Source: Chrysogorgia sp. JL179-B06
Lineage: Eukaryota; Cnidaria; Anthozoa; Scleralcyonacea; Chrysogorgiidae
Assembly: GCA_035772405.1 (NCBI GenBank)
Contig: JAYKKM010000193.1
Location: 2,193,501-2,257,500 of the forward strand
Length of the DNA stretch: 64,000 nt
Reading direction: 5' to 3'
The notes below the pieces were generated by a model. It was not told the origin of the DNA and did not search any database. It was given only the letters and a program-made list of their open reading frames with translations. Shown one piece after another: positions 44,110 through 55,153 of the stretch. Numbering within the stretch: the stretch's first letter is position 1; every line of letters begins with the position of its first letter. The position numbers and the translations under genes were made by a program.

Positions 44110-45190
44110 GCTTGATGCTTGTAAAAGTTGTAAAGGTTTTGCTGTGCAAGCTGTGTTAAGTTGTCAATACTCAGAAAAACTCTGAGCTCCAGACAGGACT
44201 CGAACCCGCAATCTTCTGAATGCTAGACAGACGCTCTAACCATAGTATTGTTATTGGCATGTGACACAGTCATTCAGTCCCAGTCTGTCAGAAATATAGG
44301 AGTTATATTTGATAACACTCTGACGATGGAAGAACAAATTGCCGCTATATGTAAATCAGCCTTCTTTCATATCAGAAACATTGCAGAAATCAAGAAATAT
44401 TTATCCTTTCAATCCAGCCAAATATTAATCCATGCCTTCATAACTACTAATTAAGTTGGATTATTGCAACTCTCTTCTCTATGGCCTACCTGATTACTTG
44501 ATCCAGAAACTTCAATATGTACAGAACTCGGCTGCACGATTACTTACAGGTTCTTGCAAATATGAGCACGTCACTCCCATTCTCAAAGATATTCACTGGC
44601 TACCTGTGCGACAAAGAATAATTTTTAAAGTTCTCGTTCTAACCTTTAAAGCACTTAATAACAAGTCCTCTCCTGAATAAATAAAAGACCTACTACAGCC
44701 CTATAAACCTTCTCGTAACCTCCGTTCCTCTTCGAAGAATCTACTTTTTGTTCCAAAGTTCAAATTGAAAACCTATGGTGCTAGGGCTTTTTCTGTCTGT
44801 GCTCCTATTTTGTGGAATAGTTTGCCAGACGATATCAGACAATCCACATCATTAGACTTTTTTAAGAGTAAAGTTAAAACATTTTTATACGAACAGGCCT
44901 TTGGAACACTTTTAACATTAAATTAACTCATTCATTTTTATAACTATTATGTAAAGCGCCACTGGACTTATGGAAGTAGCGCTATATAAGCTTTTCATCA
45001 TTATCATTATCATTGAGCCACTAGAACTCAGATGGCAGAGCAAGGTTAAATACGGTATTTAAACCTGGGACGAGTCTTGTCGTTATCACAAATACTTGTA
45101 GTTGTTGGACTACAAGTCGTGTTGCACAGTCAATTTCCAGTCAAATGTTGTCAGTTAAGTTAGGTAGTTGATACTAACTTGTAAAGTTGT
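44110..45190 (-). mobile_element. tRNA-headed SINE split by a retrotransposon
   Basis: On the minus strand: head ...GTTAGAGCGTCTGTCTAGC, GCGGGTTCGAGTCCTGTC (B box), body GGAGCTCAGAGTTTTTCTG, AGTATTGACAACTTAACAC. The tRNA 5' half is displaced to 45018-45045 (CTGAGTTCTAGTGGCTC on minus) because 44241-45017 landed between the A-box region and GGTTAGAGC. Confidence 0.7.
44241..45017 (+). mobile_element. non-LTR retrotransposon 3' end, nearly continuous RT C-terminus
   Basis: Plus strand: NIGVIFDNTLTMEEQIAAIC, KYLSFQSSQILIHAFITT (44248-44454), one frame slip, then LDYCNSLLYGLP, LQYVQNSAARLL, HWLPVRQRI (to 44680), a TAA, and KDLLQPYKPSRNLRSSSKNL, GARAFSVCAPILWNSLPDD, VKTFLY to the stop at about 44925. 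The 3' UTR has GTAAAGCGCC and AGCGCTATATAAGC and a (ATCATT)n tail to 45017. Same CR1/L2-like group as 3764-4465, different subfamily (tail ATC rather than ATT). Confidence 0.85.
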
Positions 45191-45224
45191 GTTAAGTTGT
45201 CAATACTCAGAAAAACTCTGAGCT

Positions 45225-45405
45225 CCAGAAACTCAAAAACTCCAGAAACTCTGCCATCTGAGTTCTAGTGGCTCAATGGTTAGAGCGTCTGTCTGCGGGT
45301 TCGAGTCCTGTCTGGAGCTCAGAGTTTTTCTGAGTATTGACAACTTAACAAAGCTTGCACAGCAAAACCTTTACAACTTAACACAAAGGTAATTGCGAGA
45401 ATGTC
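45225..45405 (+). mobile_element. tRNA-headed SINE, plus orientation
   Basis: TGAGTTCTAGTGGCTCAATGG, GTTAGAGCGTCTGTC, GCGGGTTCGAGTCCTGTCTG, GAGCTCAGAGTTTTTCTGAG, TATTGACAACTTAAC. It lacks the 16-nt anticodon-arm segment of the 44.1-kb copy. It forms an inverted pair with that copy. Confidence 0.75.
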
Positions 45406-46340
45406 ACTAATCTTAATGGAGAATTTCGTGGACAAAAGTCACAACTGGCTGAAAAACTAGGCTTGTATTATGTAGAAAACCTAGGGAGCCACCTTAAATA
45501 GAACAACGCTCCCATGCCACTGGGTCCCAGGGGGTCGGTCCCTTGGGATGGCCGCTGATACCCACATTTATAGCAGATATCATATTAGTAGTGCTTTGAT
45601 AGTAGAACACAAGAGATTCTGGATCAGATCGATCTGGGGATAAATGAAAATATTCGTTGAATCACCATTTTAAGAAGTGCGTGCGTGAAAGGTCGTGTTT
45701 TTATGGTTGCCATGACAATATAATAACAGGGCTTAGCCCACCGGGCTAATATAATGACTTCAAACTTCGAGGCTCTTCTACAACAAGAGTTTAGTGTTAA
45801 ATTGACGGTATATCTTCTAGTTATATAAGGGTCGAGAAGTCATCAGGGTTATAAGCAAGGACGAACTAAAAGGAAGACCATCATTTACAAAACAGTAAAA
45901 GGAACTTTGTTCAGAACAAACTCGTGGCCATTCCGGCCCTTAACCACGGAGGTTAACACCAGGTTACTTCAAACAAGCGATGGTAATTCCGATTTTGAAA
46001 TCTGGAGACAAATTAGTAATTTTAGTTGATAACTATCTATACTTCCTGCAGCGCTCTCGAATTTTCTAGATAGGTTTAATTGTATACAAACAACTTATTT
46101 ATATATTACTAAAATACCGAAGAAAGTAGGTTCAGTTTCTTTTGTTTTGGCGAGAGGTTGATATACAAAATTGAACCCTTCTTAACGCACACCTTTCTTA
46201 AGCTGTTACCTATCTGTGGTCCAGCCATTTCTTTAGTAAAACACTATATATATTTATAACCCCTTTTAACTGGACACCACTCTTAAGCGGGAGCCGCGGA
46301 CACCTATCGTTAGCTCCAAATATGCGGAATAACCTCTATT
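45405..46340. other. no supported gene
   Basis: AT-rich intergenic DNA; a GGGTCCCAGGGGGTCGGTCCC segment at 45523 is notable only for GC content. Confidence 0.5.
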
Positions 46341-46341
46341 A

Positions 46342-46520
46342 ATGATGATGATTAAAACTTTATTTTTAGCTACAATAGCTAATTGGGGACACTATTTAGC
46401 AATTACAAACATTTCAATAAAATATATTGTGTATATATTACAAATTATATTACCATATATATCTATATATATCACAATATATAAGAAATAGTGGTCTATA
46501 TAATTTACAAACATTTAAAA
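46342..46520 (-). mobile_element. CR1/L2-like 3' end with ATC tail (probable)
   Basis: On the minus strand: TATTGTAGCTAAAAATAAAG, then TTTTAATCATCATCATT. Looks like a retrotransposon 3' UTR plus (ATC)n tail; no coding sequence retained. Confidence 0.45.
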
Positions 46521-46865
46521 TTAAATAAAAATAGTTATAAAATAAAAATATCAACTAGATAATTTAAATTGTGTTTGTACCGTACCCACTTGTCATGTTC
46601 TAAATGGGCTCAAGCCGAAATTCTAAAATTAGAATTACGAGCTAACGCCGCTAAAAGATGTATTTTGCACCAAATGAATAACCCTACCCGAATCAAACCC
46701 TAGGAAACCCCCATCCATCCACTCGATCCCCTATACAAGTAGTGTGGACAACTGATATGGATTCTAGAAGTGAATAGTTGAATTCCAAAATGTTTTATGA
46801 TTTGAGCTTTGCGTATAATTTATGTTCTGACGTCAACCCAGGAATTTTCATTATAATATAATATA

Positions 46866-47812
46866 TTACGGTGTATATATAGATATTATGGCAGGGTGGG
46901 CCCAAAAATTAAAAATAATAAAATGATTTGAAATGCTACTATTACTACAAAACCTACAATAACAACAGAAATACCAACTAAAGATACTAGCTAATTGCAG
47001 CAAGAAGTGGGACGCATAAGGCTGCGAGAGCAGGTTACATTTTAAGCAGATTGTTTTGAATGTTCGAGGATTTTCACAGTTAAAAGTAGTTTTCAAAGAC
47101 GTGTTAGTCAAGACGTGTTAGTCAAGACGTGTTATTCAAGTTAAGTTCATCTGCTAAAGTGTTTCATATCCGGGTTGATCTTATAAAGTAGGATTTCTGG
47201 TATGTTGTTGTTTTACATTAGGAATTACATATTTTACAACATTAACGTTACTTGATGACCTAGTTGGTCTGGTAATCTGGTAACCCTAACAAGTGGCAAG
47301 ATGGAAGAATTTAAATTAACTAAACCATGTGTTATTTTAAAGAACAAAACCATATCTAAGTATTCGTGCCAGTAAGTAATTGGAAGTAGTGACAGAGATT
47401 ACAATCTAGAACTATAGCTATCAGAACAAGAAAACGGTAATTTTACAATATATTTCGTGGCACGTCTTTGAGTTCTTTCTAACCTTGCAATTAGGTCAAT
47501 TTAATGGTCTGCGCCCTGCGGTGCCCAAATTTGTGTTGCATAACCTAATATTTGAGGACGTACTACACCGCGTGTTCCTCCTGATATAACCCAAGAGTTT
47601 GTTATAGCTCGAGCTGACTGTTCACTGACTTGCCTGTGCCAAGTGAGGTCCGCAGATATCCACACACCGAGGTCCCGTTCAGTTTTCGTTGACTCTAGGC
47701 GGTTGTCGGCATTCAAGTTGTAGGTGCTTTGCGATTTACATTTCTTCTCGTTGAACACGAGGCCCGATACTGCAGACCAATCTTCTAAGGATTAAGTTGG
47801 TCAAGTCTCCCT
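46866..47812 (-). pseudogene. RT C-terminal half of a CR1-like retrotransposon
   Basis: On the minus strand: EDWSAVSGLVFNEKKCKS, YNLNADNRLES, KTERDLGVWISADLTWHRQV, RGVVRPQILGYATQIWAPQG (to 47501), a stop, then LIARLERTQRRATKYIVKLP, YSSRL, LLPITYWHEYLDMVLFFKIT, HGLVNLNSSILPLVR down to about 47290. A Ser/Phe-rich C-terminal frame ends near 46866. The order is that of the region following the YxDD box in CR1-type reverse transcriptases; the box itself is not in the fragment. Several stops and frame changes; dead copy. Confidence 0.75.
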
Positions 47813-47929
47813 GGAGTGAAGAAATAGAACCTTGCAGGGCTTTCCTTTCTGCTTTCCGTGTGATTCATGCAGGTTGAGTATTTGAATGAAAAAGTTGATA
47901 AAACTTCTAGCATAGCGTTCAAGAACACG

Positions 47930-48245
47930 AAAATTGTTACACTGTGCCCTTGTAAGGCCCAAACTCGAGTATGGCAGTAACTGGCAACCAAAGCTGGGTC
48001 TCATCTCTACCGACGTTAACAATTATTTAAGCACTTTTGAAACAAAATATAAATCTCGAAATTATGATCTTAATAACTTTAATTTAGTTATAAAACATAA
48101 ACAGGACTACTTCCGGAAATCGTTTTTTATTAGGTCAGCTGAATTGTGGAACACTCTCCCATCTAGTCTCAAATCCTACAATTCTCTCGCTCTATTTAAG
48201 TCTAGTCTCCACAAAATGTACTCTAACAAACTACCTGCCCTATAG
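47930..48245 (+). pseudogene. second RT C-terminal relic, opposite strand
   Basis: Plus-strand frame 47934-48245: CALVRPKLEYGSNWQP, then after an internal deletion NLVIKHKQDYFRKSFFIRSA, ELWNTLPSSLKSYNSLALF. The LVRPKLEYG and RSAELWNTLP motifs belong to the same stretch of CR1-like polymerases as the neighbouring minus copy, but from a different subfamily. Confidence 0.7.
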
Positions 48246-48440
48246 CCCCCCTGGCTTTGTCCAATAAGTCCAAAATCCAATTCTATCCACCATTAATGGT
48301 CAGATCTCAAGTGGGACGTTATTCGTTGTATTTGTATGTACTTTTTGTATTAATAGCAATATCATGGCTACCTCGAAATCCTTTGTTTCATGAGGGACGA
48401 TTAATCTCTAAATAACCTGATCAATCACCTGCATAAAACA

Positions 48441-48506
48441 TTAGGTACGATTAGTAACTAATCTTACCTAATGTTTATGCATTAGGTACGATTAGTTACT
48501 AATCAT
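48441..48506. repeat. GGTACGATTAGTAACTAATC hairpin repeats
   Basis: ATTAGGTACGATTAG / CTAATCTTACCTAAT forms a hairpin, and GGTACGATTAGTTACTAATC follows. The TTAA MITE inserts just after. Confidence 0.7.
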
Positions 48507-48512
48507 ACTTAA

Positions 48513-48963
48513 AGGGGCAGCATCATGACTTGCGCATGCGCCAGTCTGTTTTTTTTCGCAGGTGTCCTTCGACCTTTGGCACGCCATCATGGAATCCATG
48601 GTAAGTGAAACAAATGGGTGTTGTAGAACTTCACGTAAGAATGAATCTGTTTGGCTAATGGGTTTTCTAACTTCAAATATATACTGAGCAGAGTCACTGT
48701 CGCTGCAGGAATTACATCCAGCCAAGCATTTCCCATCAATCCATCAAGTTTCGGTCAAGTAGATCCTTTTAGGGGAATCGTTCCATCTTTTCTTGGCTTC
48801 TTTACATCAATCCTGTAACCTCTTCTTGCGACCGGAGTTCTCTCGCTTTCCGCTATGCGATTTACCGAGTATGGACGCCATTTTGAATCGTAAGCCAACT
48901 TGAAAAAATTCAGGCTGAATTTTTTCAAGTTCGCACGCATGCGCAAGTCATGACGCTGCCCCT
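48513..48963. mobile_element. 451-bp TTAA (Kolobok-like) MITE retaining coding fragments
   Basis: TTAA at 48509-48512 and 48964-48967. TIR AGGGGCAGCATCATGACTTG, inverted as CAAGTCATGACGCTGCCCCT, extended by CGCATGCG. Inside, on the minus strand, MASILGKSHSGKRENSGRKK and later KRWNDSPKRIYL and CNSCSDSDSAQYIFEV are interrupted by stops. This resembles a basic N-terminal region of a transposon-encoded protein. A deletion derivative of a larger coding element is likely. Confidence 0.8.
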
Positions 48964-49289
48964 TTAATGTTTATGGGAAAACCCGTTTTATTTATTTACG
49001 AGTCAGAAACGACCACACCTCATTTAATTTTATTCACATTAATGTTAATGTTTACATTCTGAACATTTTCTCCTTGCATTACTGCTCGACAGTGTCTTTT
49101 AGTATTCGCCGGTACAATTCCTTCCCGTGTATCCTCGATATCTTTTTCTTTGACGCCGAAAGTAAAACGTTGCCCCGACATATACTCGCTGTCTTTTAAC
49201 TGCATGAACTTTACTAATTTACATTGAGTTCGACTTATGAAAAGTTCGACGTTTGACCGGGCCTAATCAATCTCAATGCCACGCTATTA

Positions 49290-49466
49290 TTATAAGTAAT
49301 AGCATAAAAAAGGTTCATTAACTATTAAACGTCCCGCTCGATGAGGGTCATTTAGTAAAATTCCCGAGGGCCGAAGTCCCGAGGGAATTTTACTAAATGA
49401 CCCGAATCGAGCGGGACGTTTAATGGTTAATGCACCTCTTTTATGCTATTCCTTTGTAATATAATG
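49290..49466. mobile_element. foldback with about 75-bp arms
   Basis: TATTATAAGTAATAGCATAAAA...CATTAACTATTAAACG...CCCGCTCGATGAGGGTCATT...TAGTAAAATTCCC is mirrored by GGGAATTTTACTAAATGACCC...GAGCGGGACGTTTAATGG...TTTTATGCTATTCC. The loop is GAGGGCCGAAGTCCC. Confidence 0.75.
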
Positions 49467-49481
49467 TTTGCGGGTATTTAT

Positions 49482-49990
49482 CACTGATCTCAAAAATAGG
49501 ACTGGATCGAGCTTCTGTTGTTACAAAAATGAAGCCAACAGCGGCCATATTGGAGTGACCACCTAAGGAGTACTGTGGCATCACAGACATGTTGGGGAGG
49601 ATTCTGACATTTGCTATGTAACTTTAGCAAAGGAAACATACTCGCTGGACAGGTATTAAATGTCAGAATTCTGCCTTTCCTCTCCGATTCACCACTGTAT
49701 TCGTAATGAGGTCACTCCAATATGGCTGCCGTTTGCTCTAATTATCCAGTAAGAGAAGCCTAATATGAGACGTCAAATTAGGTTTAAGATTTTATGCATT
49801 TAATGTCAACAAAGAAAATATATTGGCCAGACACTAAACCTATTTTGCGAGCGTCGCATTTCGATTTGCTTGCAAACTCGGAGCTGTTGATGATCTCTCG
49901 TCAATTTGCATTATGCAAATATACAGGCTTCAAAATAAGCTCGTCAGATACAATAGAAAGCTCAATCCAGTCCTATTTTTGAGTTCAGTG
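49482..49990. mobile_element. 509-bp hAT-like MITE with exact TSD
   Basis: GTATTTAT at 49474-49481 and 49991-49998 exactly duplicated. TIR CACTGATCTCAAAAATAGG / CCTATTTTTGAGTTCAGTG. The right half matches 6788-7297 (GGCCAGACACTAAACCTATT). The left half is a distinct variant, so the copy is chimeric relative to its sisters. Confidence 0.85.
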
Positions 49991-50006
49991 GTATTTATTT
50001 TGTTCT

Positions 50007-50096
50007 TTCGTAATCGTACCTCCGTTGGCGTCAAACCGGGTATGATTAGTTCTAATCAGACCGGTTTGCCGTCAACGGAGGCACGATTAGCAAAAT
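50007..50096. repeat. foldback, TCGTACCTCCGTTGGCGTC arms
   Basis: TCGTACCTCCGTTGGCGTC plus AAACCGG is mirrored by CCGGTTTGCCGTCAACGG plus AGGCACGA. The loop includes GATTAGTTCTAATC, itself palindromic. Confidence 0.75.
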
Positions 50097-50757
50097 GGAT
50101 ATAATGAGGTATATTAGTTGTTAATGGCCCTGTGAAAACAAAAGAAATACCCGCAAACATTATATTACTTATAAAAACTTGTGAATATATTGTGACAAAT
50201 TCAACGTTTGAATTAGGTCAAATTTCGCAAGCAGACGAATATTGTATCCGAAATGATGATTAGGTAGACGTCACACATTAGCATTTCGGAAAAACAAAGC
50301 TTTCTACAAAAAAAAGAGCTCAAATAGCAAAGCTCAAATCAAAAATTTTGGCACTCAATTATTCACTTCATGTAGCAACTATACATTAGTAATATTGTAT
50401 TCGCGGTTTAGAGGGGTTCAACTACAGTAATTGACTGTGGTTGACTAAAAAATAGCCCGTTCGAGGTTGATATTGATATTTATTAAAAAAGTGGAGTGCT
50501 GCGTCAGCAGTGTTTTGGATATATAGCAAAGTGAAAAGGCTGCCGAGATTTTAGGAACGAAATACTGACATTTCGAGATAGGAGCCTTTCATCAGAGTAA
50601 GACAAGATGAAATAAAATAAACAGGGCGCGTATATAGTATATACAGGCGGGGTGCGAAATCTTTTTACGAGTTTCAGTCGGCAGAAGTTATATTTTAGAC
50701 GTGTTCGATTTAACACAAACAAGTAGAATCATTAACTTTTAGCACTTATCAGTTTAA

Positions 50758-51204
50758 CTCTTTCCTGTACGGCCCAGTCAAAAGGGTCATAGAAGACCCC
50801 CGGAAGTCGTCAATCGAAAAACACGGCACACGGTAACGCAAGATTAAAAATTGAAATTCGACAAGCGCCAGGGACATGAGATCCACTCACACGCCAAATT
50901 TGATTTTATTTCATAAACAACTCTGCGATTGGTGGCGTTTTGAATTTTCATGATGCTACGAGGGCGTGCAAGATGGCCTTTTCTAGAAAAATGGAAGTTT
51001 TTCAACCTGATTTATGAAAAGTAATACTAATTTATATTAACATAATGTGTCTTGTTCGGAAAATTCAAAAGCATTGGTAACAGCCGGTTTATTGGGCTTT
51101 CAGAAAAGGTATAGGTTTCCGAACAGTTATGGATATTTCCCGAGATATCAATAGAACAAAGAGGTAGTTCAATTTTGGATGTTTTTCAGCCGGACAGGAA
51201 AGAG
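50758..51204. mobile_element. TTAA-flanked CTCTTTCCTGTCCGGC element, copy 1
   Basis: TTAA at 50754-50757 and 51205-51208. Ends CTCTTTCCTGTACGGC and GCCGGACAGGAAAGAG. Interior with AACACGGCACACGGTAACG, TTCATGATGCTACG, TATGGATATTTCCCGAGATA. Non-coding, no long arms. Copies 54075-54490 and 59895-60330. Confidence 0.82.
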
Positions 51205-51214
51205 TTAAATTAAT

Positions 51215-52590
51215 TTTAAACTACCAAATTTAAGACTCACAAATCTAATGTTGATGTTAAATGTTCTGTTTATATGTAAATGTAATCAACGAGAGACCAC
51301 CAAAGACCACCATAAATTGATTAAAATGTCATCATTTTTTCATTCCGTATTGAGAGTACGTTATTAACATAGAACTAATTAACCATTTCACCAGAATGAC
51401 AATATGTTGACAAGCTTCGATTGATAGGAGTAGTCGCTACAAGCTTGTGCGTCAGTCGGTTGAAGTGAGCTTACACCCCCGCTGATTTTCTGAGTACGGC
51501 CCTGAGTATTATGTCAAAAGAGAGACACAAGTAGATAGTAGCTAGCCAATCATTTTCCCATTGCGATACTAAACAAACTAACAATTAATGAGATGCGAAA
51601 ATGTTAAATCATTTGCTATTTTTACTGTCGATCAGCAAACAGACTGAGGGGGGAGAACTAGAATACTCAAGGGGATTTTGGATAGTAAAGTACTTAAGCG
51701 TTAAGAAACAAAAACTTGAAAATAATTGAAACAAAATGGTTAGAGCTAATGAAATGGCGGGCTACAGGTTTGTCAACATCATTCCTCAAGGAAAGAAGTT
51801 GTTCAACAAACCTGTCTGAAAGGCGTCGTCCAGTTTCACGGATGTAGAATTTTGCCCAAAATCCGAAATGCAATAAATGATGTTGGTGGACGTTCATGGA
51901 AAAGTATGACGAATTGTGAGGTCTGATTTAGGGGCATTAATAACTGTAGTGGGATTGAGAAAAGGGCATGTGTAGCAGCGGGTACGGCTGCAAGAAAATG
52001 TTCCCGCTGGTGCCGAGTTCGTTCCCAGGTCTGTAGGTAAAATAACGCATGAAAACAGAGCAAAATATACGCTATTTTATTTTTCTTTAAAACAGTAAAT
52101 AAATGTTTAACTGGCACGTGGATAATGGAGCGAAATGTACTGCATAACCGAACTATTTTGTACAATTTGTCAGATTTGCTATTTTGGCACGCCTTCCGTG
52201 TGATCGGTCAGTGTAAAGTCAATATAACCAATCATCTTCCAATTATCACCAATATCAAACATAAATTACCGTATCCCACAGGCCGCAAAGGGCGCATGGC
52301 CAGAGCTGGATATTTTGCCTTGTTAAACAAAGGAGAAGCTCAGAAGCCATTTATTTCTCCGACTTACATAGCCATGTAGGTGTTGGTAGCAGTGATCTCT
52401 CTCTATATATAACTGGCGTTCTAGTCTTTGGTCGGGGAAAAAATAAAGCCAAACATGGCGGGAAGTGATTTTTTAGTCAGTCTCAGTACGTCAGTGTCAG
52501 TCTCCAACTTTTCTATTAGTTTACCTATACGTTCCTTTTGAAAACATAAAGAAATGAACCGATAATTTCAAATTTATAATACCAAAGTCT
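51215..52590. other. no supported gene
   Basis: Open frames at 51694-52165 (minus) and 52125-52379 (plus) lack domains, although FYIRETGRRLSDRF (minus, about 51850) is reminiscent of the linker before the GIY-YIG nuclease of Penelope-like retroelements. One short motif is not enough to call it. Confidence 0.45.
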
Positions 52591-52599
52591 ACATGAGTC

Positions 52600-53640
52600 A
52601 AAATGGTTACAGAAACAAATTACAGAATTAACACAAAAAATTATCGAACAATTTCTTTTCACCGCGGTCACTCCAAACGAAATGTGCACGGATGAGCTTA
52701 CATGTGGAGTTGGCACCTGGATGATGTAGCAAGTTAAAGACTTCTCGTCGAAATGGTTCTGGAGCCACAGCCATCGCGGGCGGTTGGCCTGGGATACGTC
52801 GCACATGACCGTGAGGTTTCCGTTGTCTTCAATTGGGATATCTACGAACTCTTGTCTTTAAGTACTGTGTCTCGTGGTCGTTGGTTTCGCGTGGACCATT
52901 TACATGACGTCAATGGCCGTGTACGAGGTTGCGTTGATTTGTATTCGCAAAAAGGCATCGGCGACTGCAGTGTACACGCGTGAAACGAACGACCTTCAAC
53001 AAACCAGCGAAAGTGACCAATGGCTAAGTAAACGCCCAACATTTCACGGTCTGTATCGCATGACTGTATCCGTGTATCGCGTTTCTGCAGGTTTAAATTT
53101 ACGAGAGAAGAAGGCTATCGCACGCCACTGGTAGGACAACGTCTTAGGATTAATGACCTGCAGGCCATACAATTCCAGTCGCAGTGTTCGGCTGGGGTGC
53201 AGTTTGTCAGGATGCGACAAAAGACCGACTTGGACATTGCTCGGGAGGACGCTGGAGAAAACGTTCTCGCACAAGGGCTGCGTCAGTTGTGTTATTGAGC
53301 TGCTGTAGACGTCGGAGCAGTTGCGACAGTTTTCTTTCCCCTAACTCATGCAAAAACTGCTGTATCTTTTGTCCCTTGGAAATCGACACCCGCTCGGTGC
53401 ATGAAGCCTTAAGTCGAAAGGGTTCGTAGTAGGAGGCGAGATAATAAGGTCACGAACCTCTCATGTTGCGGCCTCCGGCGACAAAACAGCGACCTGAGAA
53501 TTTTGTCACTTGCGTGGTAATATTCTTCACTTCGAATTGTCTAAAGGCCAAAATGGCGGAATTTTTACGGTAACAGCATTTGTAGCGATTGTAGATTGAT
53601 TAGCTGTCGAAGAAGGAGAAGTCATGGAAAAATAGTGGTT
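52600..53640 (-). pseudogene. Ty3/Gypsy retrotransposon relic: gag joined to RNase H and integrase
   Basis: The minus strand starts near 53620 with an ATG and VTVKIPPFWPLDNSK. Gag pieces follow: EVRDLIISPPTTNPFD, SISKGQKIQQFLHELGERKL, SQLLRRLQQL and LPSNVQVGLLSH (to about 53210). Directly after come WRAIAFFSRKFKPAETRYT and EMLGVYLAIGHFRWFVEGRS (RT-connection/RNase H), then PMPFCEYKSTQPRT, and in a third frame the HHPGANSTCKLIRAHFVWSD zinc-binding segment before the integrase core (about 52650-52700). Protease and the RT core are missing between gag and RNase H. Frameshifts and stops throughout. Confidence 0.8.
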
Positions 53641-53653
53641 CGTGGTCGTCATT

Positions 53654-53865
53654 GGGGTCACCAATGTGGTACTTTAATGAATTATCTCTTATTAGGTTAG
53701 AGAAAACGACTACAAATACCAACACCAATTTAGGTAAAAATCAACAACCTAAAACTCGTGCTTTATCCAGTCCCAGTCTAACTGCACCAACAGGTGAAGT
53801 TTGGTGCCATGGTGTGGGACTATACATCTATTGAATCCTGTGAAAGAATAAAACTAGTAACTACA
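53654..53865 (-). mobile_element. probable 5' LTR and primer-binding site of the Gypsy relic
   Basis: On the minus strand the sequence before gag reads ...AAAGTACCACA then TTGGTGACCCC (53664-53654), the leader sequence expected directly 3' of a Gypsy LTR. A TG..CA unit would run from TGTAGTTACTAG (53865) to ACCACA (53665), about 200 bp. The upstream boundary is a guess; no 3' LTR was found. Confidence 0.5.
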
Positions 53866-54074
53866 TTGATTTCATTGTAGCATTTTTCGTTTTCCGATTT
53901 TTAAAATTTTTTGGAACTTCAGCTAGGAAATATTTGTTAATTAATTGTTTTATAGAAAATACTAGAAAACATTAGTTGAAGTTTTCATCCAAAAATTACG
54001 TTTTATTGATCGCTGTGCCAACGTTCGTTTTCTTTGAATTTCTTCAAGAAGCCTACTAATTATAACTCTTTTAA

Positions 54075-54490
54075 CTCTTTCCTGTCCGGCCCCGTCAATC
54101 GAAAAACACGGCACACGGTAACGCAAGTTTAAAAATTGAAATTCGACAAGCGCCAGGGACATCCATCTCGCCACTCACATGCCAAATTTGATTTCATTTC
54201 ATAAATAACTCTTCGATTGGTGGCATTTTGAATTTTCATGATGCTACGCAGGCGTGCGAGATGGTCTTTTCTAGAAAAATGGAAGTTTTTCAACCTGATT
54301 TATGATAATTAATGCTAATTTATATTAACATAATGTGTCTTGTTCGGAAAATTCAAAAGCATTGGTAACAGCCGGTTTATTGGTCTTTCAGAAAAGGTAT
54401 AGGTTTCGCAACAGTTATGGATATTTCCCGAGATATCAATAGAACAAAGAGATAGTTCAATTTTGCATGTTTTTCAGCCGGACAGGACTG
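54075..54490. mobile_element. TTAA-flanked CTCTTTCCTGTCCGGC element, copy 2
   Basis: TTAA at 54071-54074. The right end GCCGGACAGGA is cut at the start of CTGCAAAATGCC, whose inverted partner GGCATTTTGCAG lies at 54585-54596. The right tip was therefore lost or displaced by a later insertion. Confidence 0.7.
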
Positions 54491-54511
54491 CAAAATGCCA
54501 TTATTTATAAA

Positions 54512-55153
54512 AGGGTATATGAAACAAAAATTGAGATTACTTTTTTATTGATTTATTTGAAAGAACTCCTAAAACGATAAAGAATGGCATTTTGCAGTTC
54601 TTTCATATCTCCTGCTTGAGTTATTCAAGATTGTGTAATATGACGTCACGAGTTGTACACCACCATTACGACCAATCTGAAAATGAACTATATATACTTC
54701 AAAACTATTGAATGAAATGACTTGAAACTTTGCACAAGTCAACATCGTACCCAGGCTTTTCACCAGTATACAGTTCACAAAATTGAATATCCCACGTGAA
54801 CATTATCGTTGTCATGGTAACAGATTAGTTCCCAGACTCATTTATTACTGAAGCATAAAATTCTATTTTCTACCATGCCCTGCAAAGATTTTGATTTGAT
54901 GTTGCCCTGTTTTCTTCGCAATGCTGTTAAAAATATACCTCACTATTTCGCAGTCAAAAATTGTTTTATAAAAGGCGAAAAATAAAGACGTTTATTAAAG
55001 GAAGAAAGGAGTCTGGGAACTAATCTGTTACTATAGAAACAATAAAGTTAACGTGGGTTGAATAACTAAAGAACGAGATAAGAACTTTATCGTTTTAGGA
55101 ATTATTTAAAATAAATCAATATCAAACTTCTCAATCTTCGTGTCATATACCCT
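54512..55153. mobile_element. TTAA-type MITE with GGGTATATGACACGAA end
   Basis: The right end, read inward, is AGGGTATATGACACGAAG after TTAA (55154-55157). The left end is AGGGTATATGAAACAAAA after TAAA (one change from TTAA). Arms share TTGATTTATTT and CCTAAAACGATAAAG. Another carrier of the TGACACGAA-type terminus. It contains a nested foldback at 54815-55034 (GTAACAGATTAGTTCCCAG / CTGGGAACTAATCTGTTAC). Confidence 0.7.

Noticed and set aside
51694..52165. Penelope-like element with GIY-YIG region
   Set aside because: Only one short motif (FYIRETGRRLSDRF) resembles it; no RT motifs nearby.
53044..53389. Infectious retrovirus or endogenous virus with envelope
   Set aside because: Gag, RNase H and integrase motifs fit Ty3/Gypsy; no envelope-like frame is present and the copy is heavily broken.
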